The notes under the pieces: generated by a model
What the model saw: only the letters and a program-made list of their open reading frames with translations
Databases searched by the model: none
Told to the model about the DNA's origin: nothing
Source: Caulobacter sp. FWC26
GTDB lineage: Bacteria > Pseudomonadota > Alphaproteobacteria > Caulobacterales > Caulobacteraceae
Assembly: GCF_002742645.2 (NCBI RefSeq)
Contig: NZ_CP033875.1
Coordinates: 2,582,001-2,646,000, forward strand
Direction: 5' to 3'
DNA: 64,000 nucleotides
Translations under genes and position numbers: made by a program
Part shown: positions 45,495-54,832 of the stretch, in pieces
How positions within the stretch are numbered: the first letter of the stretch is position 1
How the letters are laid out: each line of letters begins with the position of its first letter

Positions 45495-45669
45495 GTCGAT
45501 CTCTAAACCGCCGCCCCGTTGAGCTGGCGATCCCCTAAGTCCAGGCTTGGCTTTTCGCACCTGTCGCCCGCAGTGTCTATCTAAGGGCGTTTACCTAGCA
45601 AATCGAAAGGTCAGATAGCTCCTATCGAACTGCTCGATACCCACCCCACAGCAGCGCCTCTTGGCCGAT

Positions 45670-46566
45670 TCAATGAAGATCGGCCAGCCTTCCGCGCAGT
45701 AACGCGATGATCGCCGAGAAATCCTTGTGGCCGAAGCCGTTGGCGTCGAACAGCGCGTACAGGGCTTCGGCCTGCGCTCCCATGGGCGTCGAGGCCCCGG
45801 CCTTGGCCGCAGCTTCCTGCGCCAGCTTGAGGTCCTTCAGCATCATCGCCGAGGCGAAACCGCCCTCATAGCCGCGATCTGCGGGCGTCTGCGGCCCCAC
45901 GCCCGGCGCCGGACAATAGGACGTGAGCGACCAGCATTGGCCCGAAGACTTGCTGGCGATCTCGAAGAATCGGTCGGCGGCCAGGCCCAGCTTTTCGGCC
46001 AGGGCAAAGGCTTCGCAGGTCCCGAGCATCGAAACGCCAAGCAGCATATTGTTGCAGATCTTGGCCGCCTGCCCCGCGCCATGGTCGCCGGCATGGATGG
46101 TGATGCGCGACATCGGCGCAAGCGCGACTTCGACTGCGGCGAAATCACGCAGCGCGCAGCCGACCATAAAGGCCAGCGTCCCCGCCTCGGCCGCCATGAC
46201 TCCCCCCGACACGGGCGCGTCAGCAAAGCGGAAGCCCGCCTCCGTCGCCTGGCCCGCCACCTGGCGGGCGCTGTCCACGTCGATGGTCGAACAATCGATC
46301 AGCAGGGCGGACTTCGGCGCATGTTTCAGGATTTGCTCGCCATAGACCGCGCGGACATGCGGCCCCGCGGGAAGCATGGTGATGACGACCTCAGCCTCGG
46401 CGACCGCCTCAGCGACCGATGCGGCCGCTTGGCAGCCTGCGCTTACGGCCCGCTGGACCGCAGCCGCTGAGAGATCGAAAGCGCGGACCTGGTGCTGGGC
46501 CTTGGCCTGATTGGCGGCCATGCCGCCGCCCATGTTGCCGAGGCCGATAAAGGCGATACGCGTCAT
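45670..46566 (-). CDS. mmsB: 3-hydroxyisobutyrate dehydrogenase
   Basis: 298 residues. The beta-hydroxyacid dehydrogenase pattern: IAFIGLGNMGGGMAANQAKA at the N-terminus, CSTIDVDSARQVAGQATEAG, FADAPVSGGVMAAEAGTLAF with substrate-binding SGG, and the catalytic Lys in GQAAKICNNMLLGVSM. It oxidises 3-hydroxyisobutyrate to methylmalonate semialdehyde in valine degradation. It is the last of a co-directional group with the 3-hydroxyisobutyryl-CoA hydrolase and acyl-CoA dehydrogenase, which supports this substrate over other hydroxyacids. Confidence 0.93.
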   Translation of the reverse strand: MTRIAFIGLGNMGGGMAANQAKAQHQVRAFDLSAAAVQRAVSAGCQAAASVAEAVAEAEVVITMLPAGPHVRAVYGEQILKHAPKSALLIDCSTIDVDSARQVAGQATEAGFRFADAPVSGGVMAAEAGTLAFMVGCALRDFAAVEVALAPMSRITIHAGDHGAGQAAKICNNMLLGVSMLGTCEAFALAEKLGLAADRFFEIASKSSGQCWSLTSYCPAPGVGPQTPADRGYEGGFASAMMLKDLKLAQEAAAKAGASTPMGAQAEALYALFDANGFGHKDFSAIIALLRGRLADLH

Positions 46567-46637
46567 CTGGTGCTCCCTGCAAAAGCGAACCGCGCCTCAT
46601 GGGCGCGGCTCTTATCGTTGGTCCTGTTCGACGTTTC

Positions 46638-47435
46638 TCAGCGCGCAGGCTTGCGGAACTTGTAGACGAACTGGTCGGTCTTCCCGCGAATGCCGGCGTC
46701 ATAGACGTTTGCAGCGCGGGGATCAGCCGGGTTGCGAAGCACGCGCGTCTCGCCCTCGAAGATGAAGCCGGCGGCCGTAACCTCTGCCTTGACCACCGCG
46801 GGATCGATCCGATGGAGGGTTTCGGTGTCCCGCAGACCCGATCCTGCGTCGGCGACATGGTCCAGGACCAGATAGACGCCGCCCGGCTTCAGCGCGCGGA
46901 AGACCTGCCGATTTACGACGCCGAGGTCAGCGGGGCCCATGAACTTGTTGTGCATGTCGTGGTAGTTCTGAGCGGTGAAGACAAGGTCCAGCTTCTCGGG
47001 CGCGCCGAAGTTGGGCAACGTGTTCAAGATTACCTGAACGTTGGAATAGGCAGGGTCACGCGCGATGGCGTTGACCGCCGGTTCGCGCTTGGCGAGCTTG
47101 GTGAGTTCATCGGGGACATAGGCGTAGACCTTGCCCTTGGGACCGACCGCCTTGGCGAAAATCCGCGTGAAGTAGCCGCCGCCGGGGATCAAGTCCGCGA
47201 CCTTCGCGCCGCTCTTCACGCCGGCGAACGCAAGGATCTCGCCCGGGTGGCGATCCTTGTCGCGAACCATGTCGGCCGCAGGACGCGACGGGTCGCTCAG
47301 CGCAGCCGCGATATTGGCGGGCACAGCGATCGCAACCGGCCCTGACGGCGGAGGTGGTGGCGGCCCCATCATCGGCTCGGTGGCGCAGGCGGCGAGCCCC
47401 AGCACGGCGACGAGACTTAGAAGCGGCTTACGCAT
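46638..47435 (-). CDS. Exported class I methyltransferase-like lipoprotein
   Basis: 265 residues from ATG 47,435. A lipobox GLAACA near 16-17 follows a short signal; a proline stretch PMMGPPPPPPSGP follows. The fold then shows the SAM-site GAKVADLIPGGGYFTRIFAK, VNAIARDPAYSNVQVILNTL, DLVFTAQNYHDMHNKFM and FRALKPGGVYLVLDHVAD. It is the COG4798 type of exported SAM-dependent methyltransferase-like proteins whose substrates are unknown. A methyltransferase in the periplasm is odd, as SAM is not known there, so it may bind something else. It lies between mmsB and the hydrolase genes. Confidence 0.83.
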   Translation of the reverse strand: MRKPLLSLVAVLGLAACATEPMMGPPPPPPSGPVAIAVPANIAAALSDPSRPAADMVRDKDRHPGEILAFAGVKSGAKVADLIPGGGYFTRIFAKAVGPKGKVYAYVPDELTKLAKREPAVNAIARDPAYSNVQVILNTLPNFGAPEKLDLVFTAQNYHDMHNKFMGPADLGVVNRQVFRALKPGGVYLVLDHVADAGSGLRDTETLHRIDPAVVKAEVTAAGFIFEGETRVLRNPADPRAANVYDAGIRGKTDQFVYKFRKPAR

Positions 47436-47492
47436 GGCGTTCCTTCCGAACCGACGTGTTCTTCTTGCCGACAGGTTAGCGCACGACATCCG

Positions 47493-48545
47493 CTACGTCA
47501 GCGGTGTCCATTCCTCATCGGCCGGCAACGGCGCGAAGATTTCGGCAAGGGCCGCATCGGTGACGTCCTCGATGCGAGCGGGCGACCAGCGCGGCGCGTT
47601 GTCCTTGTCGACGATTACGGCCCGCACGCCCTCGATGAAGTCGTGCTTCATCACCACGCGGGAGCCGATGCGGTACTCCATGGCCATGTTGTCGGCGAAG
47701 TCTTCCATCGCCGCGCCGCGCTTGAGCTGTTCGAACGCGACCTTCAGGGTCTGGGGCGACTTGGTCTTCATGACCTCCAACTGCGCCTTGCCCCAGTCGC
47801 TGGAGTCGAGGGTCAGGAACTCGAAGATTTCCTCAACGCTTTCGCCCACGAACAGCCGGTTCAAATCCTGTTCGAAGCCCAACAGCGAGGCCTTGCCGGC
47901 GTCCGAGCGGTATTTGCGGAGAGTCTCGTCGATCCGGCGCGGGTCGGCGACGATCGCCTTCTTCAGGCCCTCGACCGCGCCGAACTCGACGAAGTGGGTG
48001 GCGATCCCAAGGCGCATGCAGTCCGCGCCCTTGATCCGCGCGCCGGTCAGGGCCAGCCAAAGCCCCGCCTTGCCCGGCAGGCGCGGCAGGTACCAGCCGC
48101 CGCCCACGTCGGGGAACAAACCGATGCCCGTCTCGGGCATGGCGAAAGTGGTCCGCTCGGTGGCGATGCGGATATGCGCCGGCATCGAAATGCCCACACC
48201 TCCGCCCATCACGACGCCGTCCATGACAGCGACAACCGGGATGTCGTAGGTGAACAGCAGGTGGTTCAGCCGATACTCGGTGTGGAAGAATCGGCGCGCC
48301 TCGACGCCGTCCTTGGCCCCACTTTCCGCAAGCATCCGGATATCGCCGCCGGCGCAGAAGCCGCGTTCGCCGGCGTGGTCGATGAGGACCATGTAGATTT
48401 CGGGATCCTCGCGCCATTCCAGCAAGGCGCCGATCATAGTTTCGCACATGCCCAGCGTCAGGGCGTGCAGCGCCTTGGGCCGATTGAGGGTGATCCGCCC
48501 GACGTTCTTATCGACGCGGATTAGGACTTCGGGTTCGTCGGTCAT
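47493..48545 (-). CDS. 3-hydroxyisobutyryl-CoA hydrolase
   Basis: 350 residues from ATG 48,545. It belongs to the crotonase superfamily, long HIBCH type: VGRITLNRPKALHALTLGMC, HAGERGFCAGGDIRMLAESG with the oxyanion GD, FHTEYRLNHLLFTYDIPVVA, VMDGVVMGGGVGISMPAHIR with the hydrolase-type Glu region, and FPDVGGGWYLPRLPGKAGLW. It frees 3-hydroxyisobutyrate from its CoA ester in valine catabolism. The acyl-CoA dehydrogenase upstream and mmsB downstream flank it, giving three consecutive valine steps. The N-terminus and length exclude a plain enoyl-CoA hydratase. Confidence 0.92.
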   Translation of the reverse strand: MTDEPEVLIRVDKNVGRITLNRPKALHALTLGMCETMIGALLEWREDPEIYMVLIDHAGERGFCAGGDIRMLAESGAKDGVEARRFFHTEYRLNHLLFTYDIPVVAVMDGVVMGGGVGISMPAHIRIATERTTFAMPETGIGLFPDVGGGWYLPRLPGKAGLWLALTGARIKGADCMRLGIATHFVEFGAVEGLKKAIVADPRRIDETLRKYRSDAGKASLLGFEQDLNRLFVGESVEEIFEFLTLDSSDWGKAQLEVMKTKSPQTLKVAFEQLKRGAAMEDFADNMAMEYRIGSRVVMKHDFIEGVRAVIVDKDNAPRWSPARIEDVTDAALAEIFAPLPADEEWTPLT

Positions 48546-48554
48546 TTCCAAGTC

Positions 48555-49154
48555 CTAAACCGGTTCGGCCACGGATTCACAATCGAAGCGATCTATCTGG
48601 CCGTTCGAGAGCCGGAAAACAGCATCCTGGGGAATGTCGAGCCTCAGGGTCTCCTCGCGCGATAGACTGGCATAGGCGCCGCGCAGCAGCCGGCCGGCGA
48701 CACCGTGGCTGACGACGATCAGGCGCCGTTCATGTTCTGCGGCCTGCTCTTGCAGCCAGGCCGTCAGACGCGTGCTCATGGCCTCATAGGTCTCGCCGCC
48801 CGGCGCGTAGAATCCCCAGGCGTCATCCCCCACAAGGTGCGGGTTCTCGCCATGCACCTCGTCGCGCAACCGACCCGACCATTCGCCGACATCGATCTCG
48901 ACCAGACGCTCGTCGAGATCGACGGTAAGTCCCAGCCGAGCGCCGATCGCTTCGGCGGTGTGCCGCGCCCGGCGCAGCGGGCTGGCGACCAGCCGCCACG
49001 GCGCGGGCGGGTCTCTGCGGATGAGATCGTACAGCAACGCCCCCATGGCCCGGGCCTGCAGAAGGCCTAGCGGCGTCAGGTCCGACTCCATCCGACCTTG
49101 AAGCCGCCCCTCGCGATTGTGGAAGGTCTGACCGTGGCGGCAGAGATAAATCAT
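48555..49154 (-). CDS. Histidine phosphatase family protein
   Basis: 199 residues from ATG 49,154; the ORF's extra 81 N-terminal residues are a shadow of the dehydrogenase frame. The RHG motif opens the protein (MIYLCRHGQTFHNREGRLQG), with PLRRARHTAEAIGARL, DERLVEIDVGEWSGRLRDEV and VSHGVAGRLLRGAYA with the second catalytic His. It is a phosphoglycerate-mutase-like phosphatase; the substrate is not known. It sits between the acyl-CoA dehydrogenase (8 bases after its stop) and the hydrolase gene, so it is probably part of the valine operon. Confidence 0.9.
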   Translation of the reverse strand: MIYLCRHGQTFHNREGRLQGRMESDLTPLGLLQARAMGALLYDLIRRDPPAPWRLVASPLRRARHTAEAIGARLGLTVDLDERLVEIDVGEWSGRLRDEVHGENPHLVGDDAWGFYAPGGETYEAMSTRLTAWLQEQAAEHERRLIVVSHGVAGRLLRGAYASLSREETLRLDIPQDAVFRLSNGQIDRFDCESVAEPV

Positions 49155-49161
49155 GCGGCGC

Positions 49162-50301
49162 TCACTGGCGGAACATCTCGCGGGCGATGATGACGCGCAT
49201 GATCTCGTTGGTCCCTTCCAGGATCTGGTGCACCCGAAGGTCGCGGACAATGCGCTCGAGCGGATAGTCCTGGAGGTAGCCGTAGCCGCCGTGCAGCTGC
49301 AAGGCGTCATTGGCGACCTGGAAGCCGGCGTCGGTGGCGAACCGCTTGGCCATGGCGCAGAGCTTCGTCGCCTCAGGGTGCTTGCTGTCCAGCGCATGGG
49401 CGGCGCGGCGCACCATCAGGCGGGCGGCCTCCAGTTCGGTGGCCATATCGGCCAGCTTGAACTGCAGGGCCTGGAAATTCTTGAGCGGCCGTCCGAACTG
49501 GTTGCGGGTCTCAAGATAGGCTTTGGCGGTGTCGAGCGCGAACTGGGCGCCGCCCAGCGAGCACGAGGCGATGTTCAGCCGGCCGCCATCCAGGCCCATC
49601 ATCGCGAAGCGGAACCCCTCACCTTCCTGGCCGATACGGTTTGCAACCGGCACCCGACAGTTGTCGAAGTTCACCTGCGCGGTCGGCTGGGCGTTCCAGC
49701 CCATCTTGCGCTCGTTGGCGCCGAAGCTGAGGCCGGGCGTTCCCTTCTCGACCACGAAGGCCGAGACGCCCTTGGCGCCCTCACCGCCCGTCCGCGCCAT
49801 GACGACATAGATGTCCGAGACGCCGCCGCCGGAGATGAAGGCCTTGCCGCCGTTGAGGACATAGTGGTCGCCTTCCAGCTTGGCGGTCGTACGCATGTTG
49901 GCCGCATCCGAGCCCGAGCCCGGTTCGGTGAGGCAATAGCTGGCAATCAGCTCCATGGTGGTCAGGCGCGGCAAATAGCGCTGACGCAGATCGTCAGATC
50001 CAAAGCGGTCGATCATCCACGACGCCATGTTGTGGATGGTCAGGTAGGCGGCCACAGGCACGTCGCCATAGCTGAGCGCTTCGAAGATGATCGAGGCGTC
50101 GAGACGCGACAGCCCTGAACCGCCGACATCCTCGTTCACATAGATGCCCGCAAAGCCAAGCCCGGCTGCATCGCGCAGGATATCGACTGGAAAGTGCTTC
50201 TTTTCATCCCAAGCGGCCGAATTGGGGGCAAGCTGTCCCTCGGCAAAAGCGCGGGCGGCATCCTGGATTGCGACTTGATCCTCGTTCAGCGCGAAATCCA
50301 T
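49162..50301 (-). CDS. Acyl-CoA dehydrogenase, isobutyryl-CoA type
   Basis: 379 residues from ATG 50,301, preceded by GGGAGGAA. The ACAD fold is plain: [80 protein letters not shown], and the catalytic Glu region [20 protein letters not shown] and [20 protein letters not shown] with GTNE. It oxidises branched acyl-CoA, using FAD. With hydrolase and mmsB downstream, isobutyryl-CoA is the best guess. It begins the operon; 276 bases of divergent space to the DUF2147 gene follow upstream. Confidence 0.92.
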   Translation of the reverse strand: MDFALNEDQVAIQDAARAFAEGQLAPNSAAWDEKKHFPVDILRDAAGLGFAGIYVNEDVGGSGLSRLDASIIFEALSYGDVPVAAYLTIHNMASWMIDRFGSDDLRQRYLPRLTTMELIASYCLTEPGSGSDAANMRTTAKLEGDHYVLNGGKAFISGGGVSDIYVVMARTGGEGAKGVSAFVVEKGTPGLSFGANERKMGWNAQPTAQVNFDNCRVPVANRIGQEGEGFRFAMMGLDGGRLNIASCSLGGAQFALDTAKAYLETRNQFGRPLKNFQALQFKLADMATELEAARLMVRRAAHALDSKHPEATKLCAMAKRFATDAGFQVANDALQLHGGYGYLQDYPLERIVRDLRVHQILEGTNEIMRVIIAREMFRQ

Positions 50302-50577
50302 GCGCACTTCCTCCCGTTCGGGGCAGAACCGCCCTCGCCTCTTTGACGGCTGACGTGCCGCGCCAAGCGCGCGGTGTCAATCATGCGGCCCGCCACCTTA
50401 GCCTATCGCGGAAACGCGCGAGGCGCCCGACGCCGGTGTGGCCTGAAATCCTCCGTTACACGGTGTGAATCGCCTGTTGGGGCGCACCCCCTTGATAACC
50501 ATGGTCTTTCGCTCCAAATGCCCTGCTCCGGGGATGGCGTCCTCAATCCTAGAAGCTAGTTTATTGCTCTGACCGTG

Positions 50578-51036
50578 ATGCGTTTCGTGAAAACCCTTAT
50601 GGCTGCCTTGACTGCGGCCCTGGCCATGGCCGCGTTCGCCGCGCCCGCTCATGCGGGCGGCGACATCACGCGCAGCTATGGCGTTTGGCGTAATCCGAAG
50701 AATACGGTCCATCTCGAGATAAAGAGCTGCGGCGCGGCGACCTGTGGCGTGGTGGTCTGGGCCAGCGCCAAGGCCGAGGCCGATGCGCGAAAGGCCGGAG
50801 CCGACACCCTGATCGGCAAGCAACTGCTTCGCGACTTCGAGGCGCAGGACAACGGCTCGCTCAAAGGCCGGGTCTGGGTCCCTACACTGCGCGTCACCCT
50901 TGTCGGCACCGCCGACGTGCTCGACGCCAAGACCATGCGCGCCAAGGGCTGCGTGCTTGGCAACCTGCTTTGCAAATCGCAGGTCTGGACGCGTCTGGAC
51001 GGATCGTCGCTGTTGGCTTCGCGGGCCGCGCCGTAG
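50578..51036 (+). CDS. DUF2147 exported protein
   Basis: 152 residues from ATG 50,578. A signal peptide (RFVKTLMAALTAALAMAAFA, cut near AHAGG) is followed by the DUF2147 domain: GVWRNPKNTVHLEIKSCGAA, CGVVVWASAKAEADARKA, DTLIGKQLLRDF and GRVWVPTLRVTLVGTADVLD. The family is periplasmic and of unknown role. It is monocistronic; the acyl-CoA dehydrogenase is divergent. Confidence 0.88.
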   Translation: MRFVKTLMAALTAALAMAAFAAPAHAGGDITRSYGVWRNPKNTVHLEIKSCGAATCGVVVWASAKAEADARKAGADTLIGKQLLRDFEAQDNGSLKGRVWVPTLRVTLVGTADVLDAKTMRAKGCVLGNLLCKSQVWTRLDGSSLLASRAAP

Positions 51037-51180
51037 GGCGCTTCAAGCCCTAGCCTCGCGAACGTGCTTGATTCAGCGCAAAACACGCGCGACCCTCTAA
51101 GTGTACGCTGATAACCTAGGCGCCCGTCAGAGGCGTCCGGTTCGACTGGCCGCAAAGCGGCCGACACGGGAGGAACGGGC

Positions 51181-52680
51181 ATGGCCGAGGCGGCGACGCT
51201 TCAAAAGTCCGCGCAAGGCGCGGCGACACAGCATTTCGATGTCATCATCGTCGGCGCCGGCATTTCCGGGATCGGCGGCGCCTATCACCTGACGAGGCAA
51301 AGACCGGGCGTGCGCTTCGTCGTCCTGGAAGCTCTCGACGACTTCGGCGGCACCTGGCGGACCCACACCTATCCGGGCATTCGCTCCGACAGCGATCTCT
51401 ACACCTTCGGCTATCGTTTCAAGCCCTGGGTGGGCCCGCCGATCGCCACCGCCGCCGAGATCCTCAGCTACATGGGCGAGGTGATCGACGAGAACGGGCT
51501 TGGCGAGCACATCCGCTACCAACGGCGGATCAGTTCGGCGCGGTGGTCGTCCAAGGACAAACTCTGGACGCTGGAGGTGACCGGCCCCGACGGCGTCGAG
51601 ACCTACACGACCAACTTCCTATGGATGTGCCAGGGCTACTATCGCCACTCGATCGGCTACACCCCCGAGTGGCCGGGCATGGCGGACTTCGGCGGCCGCA
51701 TCGTCCACCCACAGACCTGGCCGGCGGACCTCGACCTGAAGGGCAAGAAGGTCGTCGTCATCGGGTCCGGCGCCACCGCCGCCACCCTGGTGCCCAACAT
51801 CGCGGCCGACTGCGAGCACGTCACCCTCCTGCAGCGCTCACCAACCTACTTCGTGCCGGGGCGCAATGAGAACGAACTGGCCAACACCCTACGCCAGCTC
51901 CAGGTCGACGAGACTTGGATCCACGAGATTGTTCGCCGGAAGGTCCTGTTCGACCAGCACGAGTTTACTCGGCGCGCGATCGAGGAATCCGACGCGGTGA
52001 AAGCCGAACTGCTGGAAGGCGTGAAGATGTTCCTTGGTGAGGACTTCGACATCGCCAAGCACTTCACGCCGCGCTACCGCCCCTGGCGCCAGCGGATCGC
52101 CTTCGTGCCGGACGGTGACCTCTTTCAAGGCGTCGCCTCGGGCAAGGCCAGCGTGGTCACCGACGAGATCGAGCGCTTCACCAAGACCGGTCTGCTGCTG
52201 AAATCGGGCGAGACCCTCGACGCCGACGTGATCATCACCGCCACCGGCTTTGACCTGTCGGTGCTGGGCGATATCGCCTTCGAGATTGACGGCCAACCGC
52301 TCGATTTCGCTAAGACGGTCACCTATCGCGGCATGATGTTCACGGGCGTGCCGAACCTCGTCTGGGTGTTTGGCTACTTCCGCGCCAGTTGGACCCTGCG
52401 TGCCGACCTGATCGGCGACTTCGTCTGCCGCCTGCTCGGGCACATGGAGCAGAAGGGCGCCAAGCAGGTCGAGGTCGCCCTGCGTCCCGAGGACAAGGAC
52501 ATGAAGATCGGGAGCTGGATCGATCCCGAGGACTTCAATCCCGGCTACCTGATGCGCAACATGCATCTGCTACCCCAAGCCGGCGACAAGCCCGAATGGC
52601 GGCACACGCAGGACTACTGGACCGAGAAGGACCTGTTCCCCACCATCGACCTGGACGATGCGGCGTTCCGCTATGCGTGA
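51181..52680 (+). CDS. Flavin-containing monooxygenase (Baeyer-Villiger type)
   Basis: 499 residues. The FAD site FDVIIVGAGISGIGGAYHLT is near 20, followed by VVLEALDDFGGTWRTHTYPG, IRSDSDLYTFGYRFKPWVG and the NADPH site GKKVVVIGSGATAATLVPNI near 195. The signature FxGxxxHxxxWP is recognisable as FGGRIVHPQTWP near 175. It uses NADPH and oxygen to oxidise an organic compound such as a ketone or thioether. No operon partner is close; hemB follows after 58 bases on the same strand, but a functional link is unlikely. The substrate cannot be predicted. Confidence 0.9.
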   Translation: MAEAATLQKSAQGAATQHFDVIIVGAGISGIGGAYHLTRQRPGVRFVVLEALDDFGGTWRTHTYPGIRSDSDLYTFGYRFKPWVGPPIATAAEILSYMGEVIDENGLGEHIRYQRRISSARWSSKDKLWTLEVTGPDGVETYTTNFLWMCQGYYRHSIGYTPEWPGMADFGGRIVHPQTWPADLDLKGKKVVVIGSGATAATLVPNIAADCEHVTLLQRSPTYFVPGRNENELANTLRQLQVDETWIHEIVRRKVLFDQHEFTRRAIEESDAVKAELLEGVKMFLGEDFDIAKHFTPRYRPWRQRIAFVPDGDLFQGVASGKASVVTDEIERFTKTGLLLKSGETLDADVIITATGFDLSVLGDIAFEIDGQPLDFAKTVTYRGMMFTGVPNLVWVFGYFRASWTLRADLIGDFVCRLLGHMEQKGAKQVEVALRPEDKDMKIGSWIDPEDFNPGYLMRNMHLLPQAGDKPEWRHTQDYWTEKDLFPTIDLDDAAFRYA

Positions 52681-52738
52681 GAGCGCTTAAGGGCGGCTTG
52701 GTCTTGCCTCGGCCGGCGGCGCGGTTCACATCAACGCC

Positions 52739-53743
52739 ATGACCACGCCGCCCCTCGCCCCCTACCCGCACACCCGCCTGCGCCGCGTGCGCCAGAGCGA
52801 CTGGGTCCGCCGCCTTGTTCGTGAGACCGAGGTCCGGCCGTCGGACCTGATCTGGTCGATGGTGGTGCATGAGGGCGAAGGCACGATCCCGGTGGCCTCA
52901 ATGCCGGGCGTCGAACGCCTGTCGGTCAAGGAGGCCGCCAAGGCCGCCGTCCGCGCTCGCGATCTGGGCATCCCGGCTATCGCCATCTTCCCGCACATCG
53001 ACGGCTCCCGGAAGGACGCGGCCGGCTCCATCGCCGCCGATCCGGACGGCGTTATCCCGCGCGCGGTCAAGGCCATGAAGGACGCCGCTCCCGAGGTCGG
53101 GATCATGTGCGATGTGGCGCTGGATCCCTTCACCGACCACGGCCACGACGGCGTGGTCGAGGGCGGCAAGATCCTCAACGACGCCACGATCGACCGCCTG
53201 ATCGAACAGGGCCTGATGCAAGCCGAGGCCGGGGCCGATATCCTGGCGCCGTCCGACATGATGGACGGCCGCATCGGCAAGCTGCGCGCGGCGCTGGAAG
53301 CCGCCAGCTATCAGGACGTGATGATCATGTCCTACGCGGCCAAGTACGCTTCGGCCTTCTATGGCCCGTATCGCGACGCCATCGGCTCGGCGAAACTCTC
53401 GGCGGGCCAAGGCGACAAGAAGACCTACCAGATGGACCCGGCCAATACAGAGGAAGCCATCCGCGAGGTCGCCCTCGACATCGCCGAAGGCGCGGACATG
53501 GTCATGGTCAAGCCGGGCATGCCCTATCTCGACATCGTCCGCCGCATCGTCGACGAGTTCCGCATGCCCACCTACGCCTTCCAGGTGTCAGGCGAGTACG
53601 CGATGATCATGGCTGCCGCTCAGAATGGCTGGATCGACAAGGACCGCGCCATCCTGGAAAGCCTGACCGCCTTCAAGCGCGCCGGCGCGGCGGGGATAAT
53701 CACCTACTTCGCGCCGTGGGCGGCGGAGAAGCTGGGGGCTTAG
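52739..53743 (+). CDS. hemB: Delta-aminolevulinic acid dehydratase (porphobilinogen synthase)
   Basis: 334 residues. ALAD motifs: RRVRQSDWVRRLVRETEVRP, IAIFPHIDGSRKDAAGSIA, IMCDVALDPFTDHGHDGVVE with metal-binding residues, ADILAPSDMMDGRIGKLRAA, YAAKYASAFYGPYRDAIGSA with catalytic Lys, and MVMVKPGMPYLDIVRRIVDE with the second Lys. It joins two ALA molecules for heme synthesis. The metal site carries an Asp in place of the Cys-rich zinc site, as in the Mg2+-type enzymes of this phylum. The Nudix gene starts 8 bases after its stop. Confidence 0.96.
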   Translation: MTTPPLAPYPHTRLRRVRQSDWVRRLVRETEVRPSDLIWSMVVHEGEGTIPVASMPGVERLSVKEAAKAAVRARDLGIPAIAIFPHIDGSRKDAAGSIAADPDGVIPRAVKAMKDAAPEVGIMCDVALDPFTDHGHDGVVEGGKILNDATIDRLIEQGLMQAEAGADILAPSDMMDGRIGKLRAALEAASYQDVMIMSYAAKYASAFYGPYRDAIGSAKLSAGQGDKKTYQMDPANTEEAIREVALDIAEGADMVMVKPGMPYLDIVRRIVDEFRMPTYAFQVSGEYAMIMAAAQNGWIDKDRAILESLTAFKRAGAAGIITYFAPWAAEKLGA

Positions 53744-53751
53744 AGCCCGGC

Positions 53752-54147
53752 ATGACCCGCGTCCTCGATATCGTCACCGCCGTGATCCGCAACGAGGCGG
53801 GCCGCATGCTGCTGGTCCGCAAGCGCGGGACGGCGATTTTTATGAAACCTGGCGGCAAGCGCGACGCCGGAGAGGACGACCTGACCACCCTGGCCCGCGA
53901 ACTGCGCGAGGAACTGGGCTGTGATCTGGTTTCGGCCGAGCTTCTGGGCCACTTCAGCGCCAGAGCCGCTAACGAGGCCGGCTTCACGGTGCAGTCGGCG
54001 ACCTATCTTGCCGAGGTGACGGGCGAGATCGGCCCGCGCGCCGAGATCGAGGAATTGGCGTGGGTCGACCCCGCCGCGCCCGGCGATCGGCGTCTGGCGC
54101 CGCTGCTGACCGACGCCGTCCTGCCGGCCCTTCGCGCGCTGCCCTAA
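53752..54147 (+). CDS. Nudix hydrolase
   Basis: 131 residues. The Nudix box GGKRDAGEDDLTTLARELRE then EELGCDL is at ~34-57, close to GX5EX7REUXEEXGU. The N-terminal VTAVIRNEAGRMLLVRKRG is a typical substrate-binding strand. It cleaves a nucleoside diphosphate linked to another group. It follows hemB by 8 bases and is probably co-transcribed. Its stop overlaps the tetR stop on the opposite strand by 4 bases. Confidence 0.9.
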   Translation: MTRVLDIVTAVIRNEAGRMLLVRKRGTAIFMKPGGKRDAGEDDLTTLARELREELGCDLVSAELLGHFSARAANEAGFTVQSATYLAEVTGEIGPRAEIEELAWVDPAAPGDRRLAPLLTDAVLPALRALP

Positions 54148-54758
54148 GACCGCGCTGCAGCCACGGCCTGATCGATCCGCTCCTGGATCAGCGCCTGAGC
54201 CAGCTCGCGCGCCCGGCCTGAAGGACGCCCCAGAAGTTCGCTCAAGGTCGGGCCGAAGAGGCCGACTCCGACGGCCAGAATGATGTTCAGCAGGATGAAG
54301 TCGACCACGCCGTCGCGGTCGATGCGGACATCCCGCGCCACGCGGGTCTCGATGATCTCGTCAACGACGTCGCGCACCAGGGTCATTCGTCGCCCTTCCC
54401 CAGTCATCTCCAGCCAGGCCGCGAGACGCGCCGTCCCCTTGGCCTCGAAGGCGTCGAACAGGGCCTGGGCACCCATGCCGATCTGGGCTTGGTCCTGCTG
54501 CAGCCCCGCGATCACCTTGTCGGCCAGCTGGCGGATCATCCGCTCCATCAGCGCCGTCTCGACGCCGCCGATCGACCCGAAATGGTGAATGACGTTGGCG
54601 TGGACCACGCCGGCGGCCTTGGCCACGTCGGCCAGTTTCAAGGCCTGGGGCCCCTGCTCCACCAGGATCACCTCGGCGGCCGCCAGGATGTTCTCGCGGG
54701 CGGCTTCCGGCGAGCGGCGAACGCGCGGCGTGCGGGATTGCGGGACTTCTATTGACAT
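54144..54758 (-). CDS. TetR-family transcriptional regulator
   Basis: 204 residues from ATG 54,758. The helix-turn-helix is SPEAARENILAAAEVILVEQ, ALKLADVAKAAGVVHANVIH and HFGSIGGVETALMERMIRQL; the ligand part (~70-200) is helical and unique. It is divergent from the metal-dependent hydrolase gene, 75 bases away, and a palindrome overlapping its own start codon is a likely operator. A simple loop of self-repression and control of the hydrolase is inferred. The inducer is unknown. Confidence 0.9.
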   Translation of the reverse strand: MSIEVPQSRTPRVRRSPEAARENILAAAEVILVEQGPQALKLADVAKAAGVVHANVIHHFGSIGGVETALMERMIRQLADKVIAGLQQDQAQIGMGAQALFDAFEAKGTARLAAWLEMTGEGRRMTLVRDVVDEIIETRVARDVRIDRDGVVDFILLNIILAVGVGLFGPTLSELLGRPSGRARELAQALIQERIDQAVAAARS

Positions 54759-54768
54759 TTTTGTCAGT
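54751..54768. promoter_or_regulatory. Candidate TetR operator overlapping the regulator's start
   Basis: ATTGACATTTTTGTCAGT is an almost perfect inverted repeat (TGACA and TGTCA exact, 4-base centre) that includes the tetR start codon at 54,756-54,758. On the minus strand TATACT lies 7 bases upstream of the ATG, so the regulator mRNA may be leaderless. Confidence 0.5.
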
Positions 54769-54832
54769 ATAACCAAATCTCAGGAGCAACAGGAGCTGAC
54801 CAAGCCCCAACTCGGCCCAGGATACAACGCCC

